Assembly (NCBI RefSeq): GCF_017876115.1
Contig: NZ_JAGINO010000002.1
Span: forward strand, 1 to 64,000
From: Azospirillum picis
GTDB lineage: Bacteria > Pseudomonadota > Alphaproteobacteria > Azospirillales > Azospirillaceae
Length of the DNA: 64,000 bases
Reading direction: 5' to 3'
Shown: positions 18,353 through 27,343 of the stretch, in pieces
Layout: each line of letters begins with the position of its first letter
Position numbering within the stretch: the first letter of the stretch is position 1
Translations under genes and position numbers: made by a program
Notes under the pieces: model-generated
The model's database searches: none
What the model was told of the DNA's origin: nothing
The model's input: the letters and a program-made list of their open reading frames with translations, nothing else

Positions 18353-18562
18353 CGGCTGCCCGCCGACCGCAGCCGGGCCGCCCGGTTCCGCTGACATGCA
18401 TCCTCCCTGGGCTGCTTCCACATCGACATCGCCCATGCCGCCGGCATGCGCTCGGCACCGAGAATCCGGTATACCCCCTTTCTGATTAGGTCGCGACGGT
18501 TAAATTGCCGTTACGGCCGACAGGGAAGCGATGCCCATGCGACCTCGTCGTCGCCGACCTCG

Positions 18563-18594
18563 CAAAGCAAAACCGCCCACGCAGGCGTGGGCGG
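18563..18594 (-). terminator. Rho-independent terminator of the diguanylate cyclase gene
   Basis: The arms CCGCCCACGC (18573-18582) and its complement (18585-18594) are perfect. On the minus strand the stem is followed by TTTTGCTTT (18563-18572). It lies about 45 bases beyond the stop codon at 18641. Confidence 0.75.
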
Positions 18595-18640
18595 CATGTG
18601 TTTTGCGGAACGATGACCGCCGAGATGCGGCCTGCCCTGT

Positions 18641-19357
18641 TCAGGCGGCGGCCTTCACCTTGCGGCGGGTGCTGCGGCGGCGTGCATTCTTGGCGCCGTA
18701 CATCATCGTATCGGCGCGCCGCATCACCTCGTCCTCGCTGTCCTCGCCGCCATAAGGCTGCGTCCCGACCGAGAAGCGGATCGGCAGGGCCTGTCCGCCC
18801 CACTCCACATGGGTGGCATCGGCGATCGCGGCCAGTTGCCGGGCACGGGCGAGTCCGTTGGCGGTGTCGGTATTGGTCAGGAGGACCGCGAACTCGTCGC
18901 CGCCGAGGCGGGCGACGACATCCTCCTGGCGGACGTTGTCCACGATCAAGCGGGCGATGTGCCGCAGATAGGCATCGCCGGCGAGATGGCCGTGGGTATC
19001 GTTGATCGCCTTGAAGCCATCGAGGTCGATCATGACCAGGAGGCCGCCGGCGCTGCCATGCCGGCGCGCCTGCGCCAACTCGCGCCGGAAATGGCTGTAG
19101 AAGCCACGACGGTTCAGGAGGCCGGTCAGCTCGTCCGTCATCGTCAGGCTTTCGAGATAGGCGATCCGCTCGCGCAGTTCGTCGATCGTCTCGCGGGCCT
19201 CGGCGAGCAGGCCGATGGTGTCATCCAGCGTCTGCCGCTCGGTCCCGCGCACCAGCCCGACGCGTGAGGCCAGCGCAACCGGCGACCAGTCCGACGCGCC
19301 GTCGAAACGATCGGAGCTGTGGCGCTTCAGGTCCAGGGCGGCAACGATGGCGTTCAT
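18641..19357 (-). CDS. GGDEF diguanylate cyclase with short N-terminal coiled region
   Basis: A 238-residue cytoplasmic diguanylate cyclase making c-di-GMP. Residues 1-75 lack a recognisable sensor but contain a probable coiled coil (ETIDELRERIAYLESLTMTDE) leading directly into the GGDEF domain (about 78-225). The active site is ARLGGDEFAVLL and the RxxD inhibitory site (RQED) sits five residues before it. The C-terminal tail is strongly basic (ARRRSTRRKVKAAA). The start at 19357 is set by AGAGGAG about eight bases upstream. It follows an orphan position upstream of divK-pleD on the same strand but is separated from them by its own terminator. Confidence 0.93.
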   Translation of the reverse strand: MNAIVAALDLKRHSSDRFDGASDWSPVALASRVGLVRGTERQTLDDTIGLLAEARETIDELRERIAYLESLTMTDELTGLLNRRGFYSHFRRELAQARRHGSAGGLLVMIDLDGFKAINDTHGHLAGDAYLRHIARLIVDNVRQEDVVARLGGDEFAVLLTNTDTANGLARARQLAAIADATHVEWGGQALPIRFSVGTQPYGGEDSEDEVMRRADTMMYGAKNARRRSTRRKVKAAA

Positions 19358-19581
19358 GGGTCGGCTCCTCTGACGAAGGTCGAAACACTCCGCCCTTCCC
19401 CAAGCAACCCGCATGCCAACTCGCCGACCAACGATTTCGGGCATTTTATCTATTGTGCCGCGGGATCATCCGGCAGGGCGGCCCGAGTTGCCCACCGCAC
19501 CCGGCAGCTTCTGCCGCCCATGGGCAATCCGTGCCGGGGCGGACCGGGCGGCCGTTCGCGGCGCCGTGCTGGTCGCGGCCG

Positions 19582-20601
19582 TCACACCACCCGGTCCGGT
19601 GCGGGACGGCCGGAAAACACCGCATCGATGTTGTCCAGTGCCCTGAAGCCCATGGCGTTGCGCGTCTCCACCGTCGCACTGCCGAGGTGCGGCAGCAGGA
19701 AGGCGTTGGGCAGGCTTCGATAGCCGGGGTGCAGGTTCGGCTCGTTCTCGAACACGTCGAGTCCCGCTGCGGCGAGCCGACCGCTGGCGAGCGCCGCGAT
19801 CACCGCCTCGTCGTCCACCACGCTGCCGCGGGCGGTGTTGACGAGGATCGCCCCTGCGGGCAGCCGCTCGATCCTCGCGGCGTTCAGCCAGTGTCGGGTT
19901 TCGGCCGTCGACGGAAAATGCAAAGACAACACGTCGCAAACCGGCAGCATGGCCTCCGGGTCGGCATGGTAGGTGGCGCCCTCCTCCAGCTCCGCCGGCA
20001 GCCGCCGACGGTTGCTGTAATGGATCGCCATGCCGAAGGCGCGAGCCCGTTGCGCCACCGCCTGGCCGATGCGCCCCATGCCGACGATGCCCAGCCGCTT
20101 GCCGCCGACGTGAGTCCCCATCAACTGCGTCGGGGTCCAGCCGGTCCAGGAGCCGTCCCGGATCATCCGCTCGCCTTCCGATGCCCGCCGTGCCGCCCCG
20201 AGGAGCAGAAGAAGCGCGATGTCGGCCGTGGCATCGGTCAGGACGTCGGGCGTGTTGGTCACCGTGAGCCCGCGCGCCCTCGCCGCCTCCACGTCGATGT
20301 GATCCGTCCCGACGGAGAAGGTGGCCAGGATCCTGACGCGCTGCGGCAGCGCGGCGATGGCCGCGGCATCCATGCGGTCCCCGGCACAGCAGAGGACGGC
20401 ATCGGCTTCCGTCTCCCCGGCCAGAGCGGCGATCTCCCGTCCATCAAGCGTCCGGTCGTCGCGATTGAGGATCGCCTGATAGTCGCGCCCCGCCCGCGCT
20501 TCCACCGCGTCCGGCAACCGGCGGGTCAGCAGCAGAACCGGACGGAATGCGGGAGAAGGCCCGGAAGGCGCCTCGGACGGAATTTCGGCGGGGCTTGTCA
20601 T
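19582..20601 (-). CDS. D-2-hydroxyacid dehydrogenase (glyoxylate/hydroxypyruvate reductase type)
   Basis: NAD(P)-dependent reduction of a 2-oxoacid. The 339-residue protein has the substrate-domain motif FSVGTDHIDVEAARARG, the dinucleotide-binding GIVGMGRIGQAVAQRARAFG, a basic SNRRRLP after the second beta strand (suggesting NADPH rather than NADH), the catalytic arginine in NTARGSVVDDEA, the glutamate in DVFENEP and histidine in LPHLGSAT. These fit the GyaR/GhrB group. The start at 20601 has GGAAGGGA about nine bases upstream. It is divergent from eipB with about 34-100 bases between starts, depending on which eipB start is used. Confidence 0.92.
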   Translation of the reverse strand: MTSPAEIPSEAPSGPSPAFRPVLLLTRRLPDAVEARAGRDYQAILNRDDRTLDGREIAALAGETEADAVLCCAGDRMDAAAIAALPQRVRILATFSVGTDHIDVEAARARGLTVTNTPDVLTDATADIALLLLLGAARRASEGERMIRDGSWTGWTPTQLMGTHVGGKRLGIVGMGRIGQAVAQRARAFGMAIHYSNRRRLPAELEEGATYHADPEAMLPVCDVLSLHFPSTAETRHWLNAARIERLPAGAILVNTARGSVVDDEAVIAALASGRLAAAGLDVFENEPNLHPGYRSLPNAFLLPHLGSATVETRNAMGFRALDNIDAVFSGRPAPDRVV

Positions 20602-20635
20602 TCTGTCTGTTCCCTTCCATTGATTAGGAAATCGG

Positions 20636-21571
20636 GTGTCGGCTCTTCCGGGTCCCGACAAAAACACCCATACTCCACCCGACGCCGTCAATCACCTCGT
20701 GGATACCGTCTTGCTCGACCGTCATTCCGCACTGCCGGCACCCGCTTGCGCGGCGTTGATCGTCGCCCTTTCCGCCGGGGCTCTCCTCGCGGCCTCCCCG
20801 GCCATGGCCCAGCCGGCCGCCACCTCGCTGGCGGCGGTAGCAGGCAAAATCCAACCCCATCGCGCGCTCTACACAATGTCGCTCGGGTCGATCCGCAACG
20901 GCTCGAAGGTCAGCGACGTCCGCGGCCGCATGATGTTCGAGTGGGCCGACGCCTGTGACGGCTGGACGACGGAGCAGCGGTTCCAATTGCGCTTCGTCTA
21001 CAGCGAAGGCGACGACATGGCGATGAACACCAACTACACCACCTGGGAGGCGAAGGACGGGCTGCGCTACCGCTTCAACGTCCGCAAGCTGGTCAATGGC
21101 GAACTCGACGACGAGGTGCGCGGCGAGGCCAACCTGAAGCCGAAGGGCGGTGGCGGGACCGCGCAGTTCACCAAGCCGGAACCCCAGGAGATGGACCTGC
21201 CGCCGGGCACCATGTTCCCGACGGCCCATACGTTGGCGATCATCGATCATGCCGTGCGCAAGGAGGCCTTCTTCTCCAGCACCATCTTCGACGGGTCCGA
21301 CGCCGAGGGGCCGACCGAGGTCTCCGCCGTCGTCGGCAAGCCGCAGGCTCCCAGGGAGGCGGGCAAGGATCCGCTGCTGAAGGTCGCGAAGGCCTGGCCG
21401 GTCCGCATGGCCTTCTTCCCGCTGCAAAGCGATTCAGCACAGCCGGAATACGAGATGAGCCTGCAGTTGCTGGAAAACGGCATCGCCGAATCCATGCAGA
21501 TCGACTACGGCGACTTTACGGTCAAGGCCGTGCTGGACAAGATCGAGGCGCTGCCGAAATCCGGCTGCTGA
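20636..21571 (+). CDS. eipB: EipB family cell-envelope integrity protein (DUF1849)
   Basis: A periplasmic protein of the DUF1849 family; Brucella EipB forms a 14-strand beta spiral and maintains the envelope. A signal peptide is visible (CAALIVALSAGALLAASPAMAQ). The mature protein has the family cysteine in DACDGWTTEQR and a second cysteine at the C-terminus (LPKSGC), which form a disulfide in Brucella. The reading shown starts at GTG 20636 with AGGA six bases upstream; a GTG at 20699 would leave a shorter, more conventional signal sequence and more room for the divergent promoters. Length 311 residues from the first start. No operon partner. Confidence 0.9.
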   Translation: MSALPGPDKNTHTPPDAVNHLVDTVLLDRHSALPAPACAALIVALSAGALLAASPAMAQPAATSLAAVAGKIQPHRALYTMSLGSIRNGSKVSDVRGRMMFEWADACDGWTTEQRFQLRFVYSEGDDMAMNTNYTTWEAKDGLRYRFNVRKLVNGELDDEVRGEANLKPKGGGGTAQFTKPEPQEMDLPPGTMFPTAHTLAIIDHAVRKEAFFSSTIFDGSDAEGPTEVSAVVGKPQAPREAGKDPLLKVAKAWPVRMAFFPLQSDSAQPEYEMSLQLLENGIAESMQIDYGDFTVKAVLDKIEALPKSGC

Positions 21572-21723
21572 TAAGCCGCCACAGGGGCGGAGACATTTTC
21601 CAAGCGACTGCCCGATGGTTTCCCTGTTGATCGCGACTCGCGGCTGCGTTTAACTGCGGGTCGATGTATTGCGCAACGGGCCGGCTCCGCACCAGAGGCG
21701 GGCGGCCCTCCGAGGATTCCGTC

Positions 21724-21951
21724 ATGAGCAAGAAGCGTGTCCAGATCGGACAGGTTTTCCAGTCGGTCGGCAGTGTCGGCGGCCGCGGTTGGCGGGTGAC
21801 GGCAACGGTCGACCTGTTGGGCATTCCCCATGCGCGGGTGGTCTGCACCGACGACGACGGCGTCTTCAAGACGCTGAGCTGCTCGGTTCTGGCCGATCCC
21901 AGCCACTACCGCCTGATCGCCGCCGCACCGGCCGACGGCATGGCGGCCTGA
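21724..21951 (+). CDS. Small conserved-looking protein of unknown function
   Basis: A 75-residue soluble protein, MSKKRVQIGQVFQSVGS at the start, with a predicted all-beta pattern (GWRVTATVDLLGIPHARVV then CTDDDGVFKTLSCSVLAD). No family was recognised. GAGG lies nine bases before the ATG at 21724; an upstream in-frame extension to 21664 has no ribosome-binding site. It sits between eipB and the convergent rarA. Confidence 0.7.
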   Translation: MSKKRVQIGQVFQSVGSVGGRGWRVTATVDLLGIPHARVVCTDDDGVFKTLSCSVLADPSHYRLIAAAPADGMAA

Positions 21952-21978
21952 GGCGGCGTCCCCCGCCCTGTTCGCCCC

Positions 21979-23307
21979 TCACCCCTGTTCACCCTCTCCC
22001 CGCCGCTCGCGCAGCTTGCTCCAATAGTCCTGCCTCTTGCGGAGTTCGCGTTCGAACCCGCGTTCCACCGGACGGTAGAAATCCCGCCGCTCCATGCCGT
22101 CCGGGAAATAGTTCTGGCCAGAGAAGCCGTCGGCGGTGTCGTGGTCGTATTCGTAGCCCTTGCCGTAGCCGATGTTCTTCATCAGCTTGGTCGGCGCGTT
22201 CAGGATATGCTTGGGCGGCATCAGGGAACCGGTTTCCTTTGCCGCGCGAACCGCTGACTTGTAGGCGGTATAGCCGGCATTCGACTTCGGCGCCGTTCCC
22301 AAATAGATGACGAGCTGGGCGATGGCGAGTTCGCCCTCCGGGCTGCCGAGGCGCTCATAGGCTTCCCAGGCGGCAATCGCGTGGGTCAGGGCATTGGGGT
22401 CCGCCAAGCCGATGTCCTCGACCGCGAACCGGGTCAGCCGGCGGGCGATGTAGCGCGGATCCTCACCCCCGTCGAGCATGCGGCTGTACCAGTAGAGCGC
22501 CGCATCGGTGTCCGATCCGCGCAGCGACTTGTGCAGCGCGCTGATCAGGTTGTAGTGCCCTTCCTGCGCCTTGTCGTACAGCGGCGCCCGCCGCTGGATG
22601 GTGGCGGCCAGCCCGTTGCTGTCGAGCATGGTGCCGGCCGGCAGGGCGAAAAGCTCCTCGCACAGGTTCAGGCAGAAGCGGCCGTCGCCATCGGCCATCG
22701 CCTTCACCGCGGCACGGGCGTCGGCGTCGAGGGGCAGCGGACGGCCCATTTCCGCCTCCGCCCGCGACAGGAGCTTTTCCAGCGCCGCATCGTCCAGCCG
22801 GTTCAGCACGAAGACCTGCGCCCGCGACAGCAAGGCCGCGTTCAGCTCGAAGGACGGATTCTCGGTGGTGGCGCCCACCAGCGTGACGGTGCCGTCCTCG
22901 ACGTATGGCAGGAAGCCGTCCTGCTGCGATCGGTTGAAACGGTGGATTTCGTCAATGAACAGCAGCGTGCCCTGCCCGGCCAACCGCCGCGCCCGTGCCG
23001 CATCGAAGACGCGGCGCAGGTCGGCCACACCGGAGAAGACCGCCGACAGCGGTTCGAAATGAAGGTCGGTGCTGTGGGCCAGCAGGCGGGCGATCGTGGT
23101 CTTGCCGCAGCCGGGCGGCCCCCACAGCACCATCGAGGCGAGACGCCTTGCCGCCACCATCCGGCCGAGCGGGCCATCCGCCTTCAGGAGATGGTTCTGC
23201 CCGACCACCTCCTCCAGGCTGCGCGGGCGCAGCCGGTCGGCGAGCGGCCGGGGAACTGCCGATTCGAACAGGCCGGCGTCCCCGCCCGACTCGCCGCGCT
23301 TCGCCAT
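21979..23307 (-). CDS. rarA: Replication-associated recombination protein A (MgsA/RarA AAA ATPase)
   Basis: AAA+ clamp-loader-like ATPase that acts at stalled replication forks. The 442-residue protein has the N-terminal PLADRLRPRSLEEVVGQ segment, Walker A in WGPPGCGKTTIARLLA, Walker B in LLFIDEIHRFNRSQQD, sensor 1 GATTENPSFELN and the RarA C-terminal domain with SDTDAALYWYSRML, DPRYIARRL and YPDG-type motifs (GQNYFPDGMERR). ATG at 23307 has GAGG nine bases upstream. It is preceded ten bases upstream by a small lipoprotein gene on the same strand, so the two are likely co-transcribed. Confidence 0.96.
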   Translation of the reverse strand: MAKRGESGGDAGLFESAVPRPLADRLRPRSLEEVVGQNHLLKADGPLGRMVAARRLASMVLWGPPGCGKTTIARLLAHSTDLHFEPLSAVFSGVADLRRVFDAARARRLAGQGTLLFIDEIHRFNRSQQDGFLPYVEDGTVTLVGATTENPSFELNAALLSRAQVFVLNRLDDAALEKLLSRAEAEMGRPLPLDADARAAVKAMADGDGRFCLNLCEELFALPAGTMLDSNGLAATIQRRAPLYDKAQEGHYNLISALHKSLRGSDTDAALYWYSRMLDGGEDPRYIARRLTRFAVEDIGLADPNALTHAIAAWEAYERLGSPEGELAIAQLVIYLGTAPKSNAGYTAYKSAVRAAKETGSLMPPKHILNAPTKLMKNIGYGKGYEYDHDTADGFSGQNYFPDGMERRDFYRPVERGFERELRKRQDYWSKLRERRGEGEQG

Positions 23308-23317
23308 GACCGGTGCC

Positions 23318-23683
23318 TCAGCGCGCCGCGCCGCAGCGCTGGAAGCACTGCTTGAGCTGGAAGTCGCAATTGTCGGTCGGCGAGAACGGCGTTGTGCCGG
23401 AAAGCCCCATGTTGCCGTCCGTGCGTGCCGCCACCGAGTCCATGCAGACATTGTGGCTGCGTTCGCACTGGGCCTGGCAGGTGCCGCCTGGACCGACGTC
23501 GCCGTCGAGGCGCAGCGACTGGTCATCGCCGGCCGGCACCCGCTGGGTCGAGCCCCCCGGAACCACGGTCACGGTGGGGGCCGGCCCCGTGGACTGGCGT
23601 GCCGCCGGACGGTCGGCGCAGGCGGAAAGGCTCAACAGGGCGACGGCGAGAAGAGGGGCGATGAGACGAACCGGACGGAACAT
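23318..23683 (-). CDS. Small Cys-rich lipoprotein
   Basis: A 121-residue predicted outer- or inner-membrane lipoprotein. The signal sequence ends with the lipobox LSAC, placing the lipidated cysteine at residue 22. The C-terminal half holds six further cysteines in mirror-symmetric spacing: C-x3-C-x6-C (CQAQCERSHNVC), a 20-odd residue linker, then C-x6-C-x3-C (CDFQLKQCFQRC), which would suit an antiparallel helical hairpin closed by disulfides. A GTG at 23689 has a better-spaced GGAG and may be the true start. It is ten bases upstream of rarA. Function unknown. Confidence 0.75.
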   Translation of the reverse strand: MFRPVRLIAPLLAVALLSLSACADRPAARQSTGPAPTVTVVPGGSTQRVPAGDDQSLRLDGDVGPGGTCQAQCERSHNVCMDSVAARTDGNMGLSGTTPFSPTDNCDFQLKQCFQRCGAAR

Positions 23684-23812
23684 AGCCACGACGGCTCCTA
23701 TTGTTCTTGATGCGGGACGGCCCCCGGCATGACGGAATGCCACACCCCCCTGGACCATCCCCGTTTCGGCCTCCACTATGCCGATAACCTGTGTTGGAAG
23801 GGAATGACTGAA

Positions 23813-24073
23813 ATGACACCGAAATCGCACCGCGACGGGCCGCGGCGCCGATCCTGGCCCATCCTGCTGGGCCTTCTGCTCCTCGGGCTGGTGATGCTGG
23901 CCGCACGGGCGCTCGCCCTGCCGAACGTCGGCATGACCGAGATGATCCTGCCTCTGCTCGGCGGGCTCGTGGTGGCGGTGGCCATCGTGGTCATCGTCCG
24001 CCGCGACAGGGCGGAACGCAGCGCTCTGCCGCCATCCCGGCGTGACCGTCCGGACCAGGGAATGCCCGACTGA
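23813..24073 (+). CDS. Small two-helix membrane protein
   Basis: An 86-residue protein with two hydrophobic helices (PILLGLLLLGLVMLAARALA and LPLLGGLVVAVAIVVIV) and basic ends. The ATG at 23813 is preferred because GGAAGGGA ends ten bases upstream; the ATG at 23804 is too close to that site. It is convergent with the DedA-like gene. No family recognised. Confidence 0.6.
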   Translation: MTPKSHRDGPRRRSWPILLGLLLLGLVMLAARALALPNVGMTEMILPLLGGLVVAVAIVVIVRRDRAERSALPPSRRDRPDQGMPD

Positions 24074-24085
24074 GCGGCGCTTCCG

Positions 24086-24664
24086 TCAGACGAACTTGAA
24101 GCTGAGCAGGCCGCCGACCACCACGACCAGCAGGACGGTGGCCACCAGCATCAGGCGCTTCTCGATGATGTGCTGCACCTGCGGGCCATAGAAATGCAGC
24201 AGGATCGCAATCATGTAGAAGCGCGAGAAGCGCGCCACGATCGAACAGAGGATGAAGACGGTCAGGTCGAGGTGGGCGAATCCGGCGGTGATCGTCAGCA
24301 GCTTGTAGGGGATGGGCGTGACCCCCTTCAGGATCAGGAACCAGGGGCCGAACTCGGCGAACATCTCCTGGAAATGATGGAACGACTCCTGCGCATTGTA
24401 GAAGTCGATGATCATCCGCCCGACGCTCTCGAACAGATAGAAGCCCAGCGCATAGCCCAGCAGTCCGCCGAGCAGCGACGCCAGCGCGCAGATGTTGGTG
24501 TAGAACCACAGGCGCTTCGGCTTCGCCAGGCACATCGGCACCAGCATCACGTCCGGCGGCAAGGGGAAGAAGGAGCTTTCGGCGAAGGAGATCGCCGACA
24601 TCCACCAGACGGCATCGTCGCGGGCGGACAGGCGCTGGAGGCGCGTGTAAAGAGAACGCAGCAT
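24086..24664 (-). CDS. YqaA/DedA-type (SNARE-associated) inner-membrane protein
   Basis: A 192-residue membrane protein of the VTT/DedA superfamily. It has the motif FAESSFFPLPPDVMLVPMCLA early on, the re-entrant helix region and GPWFLILKGVTPIPYKLLTITAG, which is the characteristic proline-rich second signature. DedA proteins transport or flip lipid carriers and affect the proton-motive force; YqaA members are less studied. The start must lie downstream of the ribosomal operon terminator at 24680-24719, so ATG 24664 is used, although its ribosome-binding site is weak. Transcription may depend on read-through from rplQ or a promoter hidden in that gap. Confidence 0.85.
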   Translation of the reverse strand: MLRSLYTRLQRLSARDDAVWWMSAISFAESSFFPLPPDVMLVPMCLAKPKRLWFYTNICALASLLGGLLGYALGFYLFESVGRMIIDFYNAQESFHHFQEMFAEFGPWFLILKGVTPIPYKLLTITAGFAHLDLTVFILCSIVARFSRFYMIAILLHFYGPQVQHIIEKRLMLVATVLLVVVVGGLLSFKFV

Positions 24665-24679
24665 TCGACCGGCCACATA

Positions 24680-24719
24680 AGAGAAAACCCTTCCCTCGGG
24701 GGTGGCCCCGAGGGAAGGG
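24680..24719 (-). terminator. Strong rho-independent terminator of the rpsM-rpsK-rpoA-rplQ operon
   Basis: Perfect 14-base inverted repeat (24688-24701 with 24706-24719) with a four-base loop. On the minus strand it is followed by TTTTCTCTTAT. It begins 100 bases after the rplQ stop codon. Confidence 0.9.
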
Positions 24720-24819
24720 TCTAACATATCACCGATATCGGCGGCTCCGTCCCGCCCGGCAAGTGGTCCTGAGACCCGATGCCGCACGGTCGGCAAGGCC
24801 GGCGCGATTGCCGGTCATT

Positions 24820-25248
24820 TTACTCGGCGGTCTCGCCCTCGGCCTCCACGGCGTCCTGCGTCGGGCCGGAATCCTGGCCCTTGGCGGAAACGTCGCGGTC
24901 GACCAGCTCGAACACCGCCATGTCGGCGGCGTCGCCATAGCGGAAGCCGGCCTTCAGGACGCGGCTGTAGCCACCCTGGCGGTCCTTGTAGCGCTCGGCG
25001 ATCACGGTGAACAGCTTGGTCACCGTGTCGTTGTCGCGCAACTGGGCGAAAGCCAGGCGGCGGTTGGCCAGGCCACCCTTCTTGCCGAGCGTGATCAGCT
25101 TGTCGACGATCGGACGCAGGTCCTTCGCCTTCGGCAGGGTGGTGGTGATCTGCTCGTGCTTGATCACCGCGTTCGCCATGTTCGAGAACATGGCCTTGCG
25201 GTGGCTGCTGGTCTTGCTGAACTTACGTCCCGAAACGCCGTGACGCAT
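24820..25248 (-). CDS. rplQ: 50S ribosomal protein L17
   Basis: A 142-residue large-subunit protein lining the exit-tunnel area. It starts [20 protein letters not shown] and contains the conserved [20 protein letters not shown] and [20 protein letters not shown]. An acidic tail ([11 protein letters not shown]) extends the C-terminus, as common in alphaproteobacteria. AAGGAGG lies eight bases before the ATG. Last gene of the alpha operon, 160 bases after rpoA. Confidence 0.98.
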   Translation of the reverse strand: MRHGVSGRKFSKTSSHRKAMFSNMANAVIKHEQITTTLPKAKDLRPIVDKLITLGKKGGLANRRLAFAQLRDNDTVTKLFTVIAERYKDRQGGYSRVLKAGFRYGDAADMAVFELVDRDVSAKGQDSGPTQDAVEAEGETAE

Positions 25249-25358
25249 GGCGGTCCTCCTTCATGGCGTGGCCCCCCTCGGGGAGCCGATCGTGAACCCC
25301 GCCGCCCAGTCGAAATGCTGGTACGGCCAAGGGGTCGGGCCGGTGCGGCCCTGGGAAA

Positions 25359-25393
25359 CGCGCCCTCCCCGCACTCGGGGCGGAAAGGGCGCG
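25359..25393 (-). promoter_or_regulatory. Intra-operon hairpin between rpoA and rplQ
   Basis: Arms CGCGCCCT (25359-25366) and AGGGCGCG (25386-25393) are perfectly complementary, with an inner CCCC/GGGG stem. No T tract follows on the minus strand. It starts 15 bases after the rpoA stop and may stabilise the upstream mRNA or set the rpoA:rplQ ratio. Confidence 0.4.
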
Positions 25394-25408
25394 GGTAGCG
25401 CGAGATGC

Positions 25409-26425
25409 TTAGTACGGCTCTTCCAGACGCTTGGCCAGCTCTTCGATGTTCTCCGGCGGCCAGTTCGGGATTTCCATACCGAGGTGCAGGCCCATCTGGG
25501 ACAGCACTTCCTTGATCTCGTTCAGCGACTTGCGGCCAAAGTTCGGGGTGCGGAGCATCTCCGCCTCCGTCTTCTGCACCAAGTCGCCGATGTAGACGAT
25601 GTTGTCGTTCTTGAGGCAGTTGGCCGAACGGACCGACAGTTCCAGCTCGTCCACCTTGCGGAGCAGGTTCTTGTTGAACGGAACCTCCTCGTGCTTCTCC
25701 TCGGAGACGGCGTGCGTCGGCTCCTCGAAGTTGATGAAAAGCTGCAACTGGTCCTGCAGGATGCGGGCGGCGAGCGCCACCGCGTCGTCCGGCTTGACCG
25801 AGCCGTTGGTCTCCACCGTCATCGACAGGCGGTCATAGTCGGTGACCTGCCCGACGCGGGCGTTGTCGACCTTGTAGGACACCTTGCGGACCGGGGAGAA
25901 CAGGGCGTCGATCGGGATCAGGCCGATGGGCGCGTCTTCCGGACGGTTCTGGCTGGCCGGGACGTAGCCCTTGCCGGTCTCGACCGTCAGCTCCATGTTC
26001 AGCCGCGCGCCGTTGTCCAGCGTGCAGATGACCAATTCCGGATCCATGACCTGGATGTCGGGACCGGTTTCGATCATGCCGGCCTTGACCTCGCCCGGGC
26101 CTTCGGCGCGCAGGCGCATGCGCTTCGGGCCGTCGCCGCCCATGCGCAGACCCATCGTCTTGATGTTCAGGACGATGTCGGTCACGTCCTCGCGGACGCC
26201 GGGGATCGACGAGAACTCGTGCAGCACGCCGTCGATGTGGATCGACGTGACGGCGGCACCCTGCAGCGAGGAGAGCAGGATGCGGCGCAGCGCGTTGCCG
26301 AGCGTCAGACCGAAGCCGCGTTCCAGCGGTTCGGCGACCACGGTCGCGAAGCGGTCGGCGTCGTCGCCGGGCTGGATGTCCAGCTTGCTCGGCTTAATCA
26401 GTTCCTGCCAGTTCTTCTGAAGCAC
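25409..26425 (-). CDS. rpoA: RNA polymerase alpha subunit
   Basis: A 338-residue alpha subunit. The N-terminal dimerisation domain has [20 protein letters not shown] and the C-terminal domain, which contacts UP elements and activators, has [20 protein letters not shown] and [17 protein letters not shown]. The start codon is GTG (26425) with GAGG seven bases upstream. It lies between rpsK and rplQ with hairpins in both gaps. Confidence 0.98.
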   Translation of the reverse strand: MLQKNWQELIKPSKLDIQPGDDADRFATVVAEPLERGFGLTLGNALRRILLSSLQGAAVTSIHIDGVLHEFSSIPGVREDVTDIVLNIKTMGLRMGGDGPKRMRLRAEGPGEVKAGMIETGPDIQVMDPELVICTLDNGARLNMELTVETGKGYVPASQNRPEDAPIGLIPIDALFSPVRKVSYKVDNARVGQVTDYDRLSMTVETNGSVKPDDAVALAARILQDQLQLFINFEEPTHAVSEEKHEEVPFNKNLLRKVDELELSVRSANCLKNDNIVYIGDLVQKTEAEMLRTPNFGRKSLNEIKEVLSQMGLHLGMEIPNWPPENIEELAKRLEEPY

Positions 26426-26489
26426 GGATCGACCTCAAGATGCCATCGGGTGAATACGAACACGCGGGGCCCGAGTCGTTCCCATGCTG

Positions 26490-26516
26490 AGGGGGCCGCG
26501 ATGGCAGCGGCCCCCT
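26490..26516 (-). promoter_or_regulatory. Intra-operon hairpin between rpsK and rpoA
   Basis: Perfect 10-base inverted repeat AGGGGGCCGC (26490-26499) with its complement at 26507-26516, seven-base loop, without a T tract. It lies midway in the 135-base gap between rpsK and rpoA. Confidence 0.45.
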
Positions 26517-26560
26517 GTCCCGGAACGGTCGGTCCCCGCGGGTGCGGAAACGAAGCTAAA

Positions 26561-26959
26561 TCAGACGCGACGCTTCTTCGGCGGGCGAACGCCGTTGTGC
26601 GGGATCGGCGTGACGTCGCGGATCGAGGTGATCTGGAAGCCGATCGACTGCAGGGCGCGCAGGGCGGACTCACGTCCCGAACCCGGACCCTTCACTTCGA
26701 CTTCCAAGGTCTTCATGCCGTGTTCCTGCGCCTTGCGGCCGGCATCCTCGGCAGCCACCTGGGCGGCGTAGGGCGTCGACTTGCGCGAACCCTTGAAGCC
26801 CATGGTGCCCGACGACGACCAGGCAATGGTGTTGCCCTGCGCGTCGGTGATGGTGATCATCGTGTTGTTGAACGAGGCGTTCACGTGAGCGACGCCGGCG
26901 GTGATGTTCTTGCGCTCGCGACGACGCAGGCGCTGAGAAGCGGCGGAGGGCTTGGCCAT
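26561..26959 (-). CDS. rpsK: 30S ribosomal protein S11
   Basis: A 132-residue small-subunit platform protein. Conserved features include [39 protein letters not shown], and the C-terminal [20 protein letters not shown] motif whose Asn-Gly forms isoaspartate in E. coli. GAGGA lies about nine bases before the ATG. It is 15 bases downstream of rpsM. Confidence 0.98.
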   Translation of the reverse strand: MAKPSAASQRLRRRERKNITAGVAHVNASFNNTMITITDAQGNTIAWSSSGTMGFKGSRKSTPYAAQVAAEDAGRKAQEHGMKTLEVEVKGPGSGRESALRALQSIGFQITSIRDVTPIPHNGVRPPKKRRV

Positions 26960-26974
26960 TTTGCGTTCGTCCTC

Positions 26975-27343
26975 TTACTTCTTCTTGCCGGCGATCGGCT
27001 TGGCCGGACCCTTGCGGGTGCGGGCGTTCGTGTGGGTGCGCTGGCCGCGGACCGGCAGGCCCTTGCGGTGACGCAGGCCGCGGTAGCAGCCCAGGTCCAT
27101 CAGACGCTTGATGTTCATCGCGACTTCGCGACGAAGATCACCCTCGACGCGGTAATCGGCGTCGATGGTCTCGCGGATCTTCAGGACTTCGTCGTCCGTC
27201 AGCTCGTTCACGCGACGCTCGGCCGGGATGTCCAGCTTCGCGCAGATTTCCTTGGCCTTGAAGGGGCCGATGCCATGGATGTAGGTCAACCCGATCTCCA
27301 CGCGCTTCTGCGCGGGGATGTTGACGCCAGCGATACGCGCCAC
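26975..27343 (-). CDS. rpsM: 30S ribosomal protein S13
   Basis: A 122-residue head protein that contacts the P-site tRNA and bridges to the 50S subunit. It has [32 protein letters not shown] and the basic tail [15 protein letters not shown]. The start codon is GTG at 27343 with GAGGAG six bases upstream. It heads the operon; adk and secY, the usual upstream neighbours in alphaproteobacteria, are absent and pyk is divergent instead. Confidence 0.98.
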   Translation of the reverse strand: MARIAGVNIPAQKRVEIGLTYIHGIGPFKAKEICAKLDIPAERRVNELTDDEVLKIRETIDADYRVEGDLRREVAMNIKRLMDLGCYRGLRHRKGLPVRGQRTHTNARTRKGPAKPIAGKKK

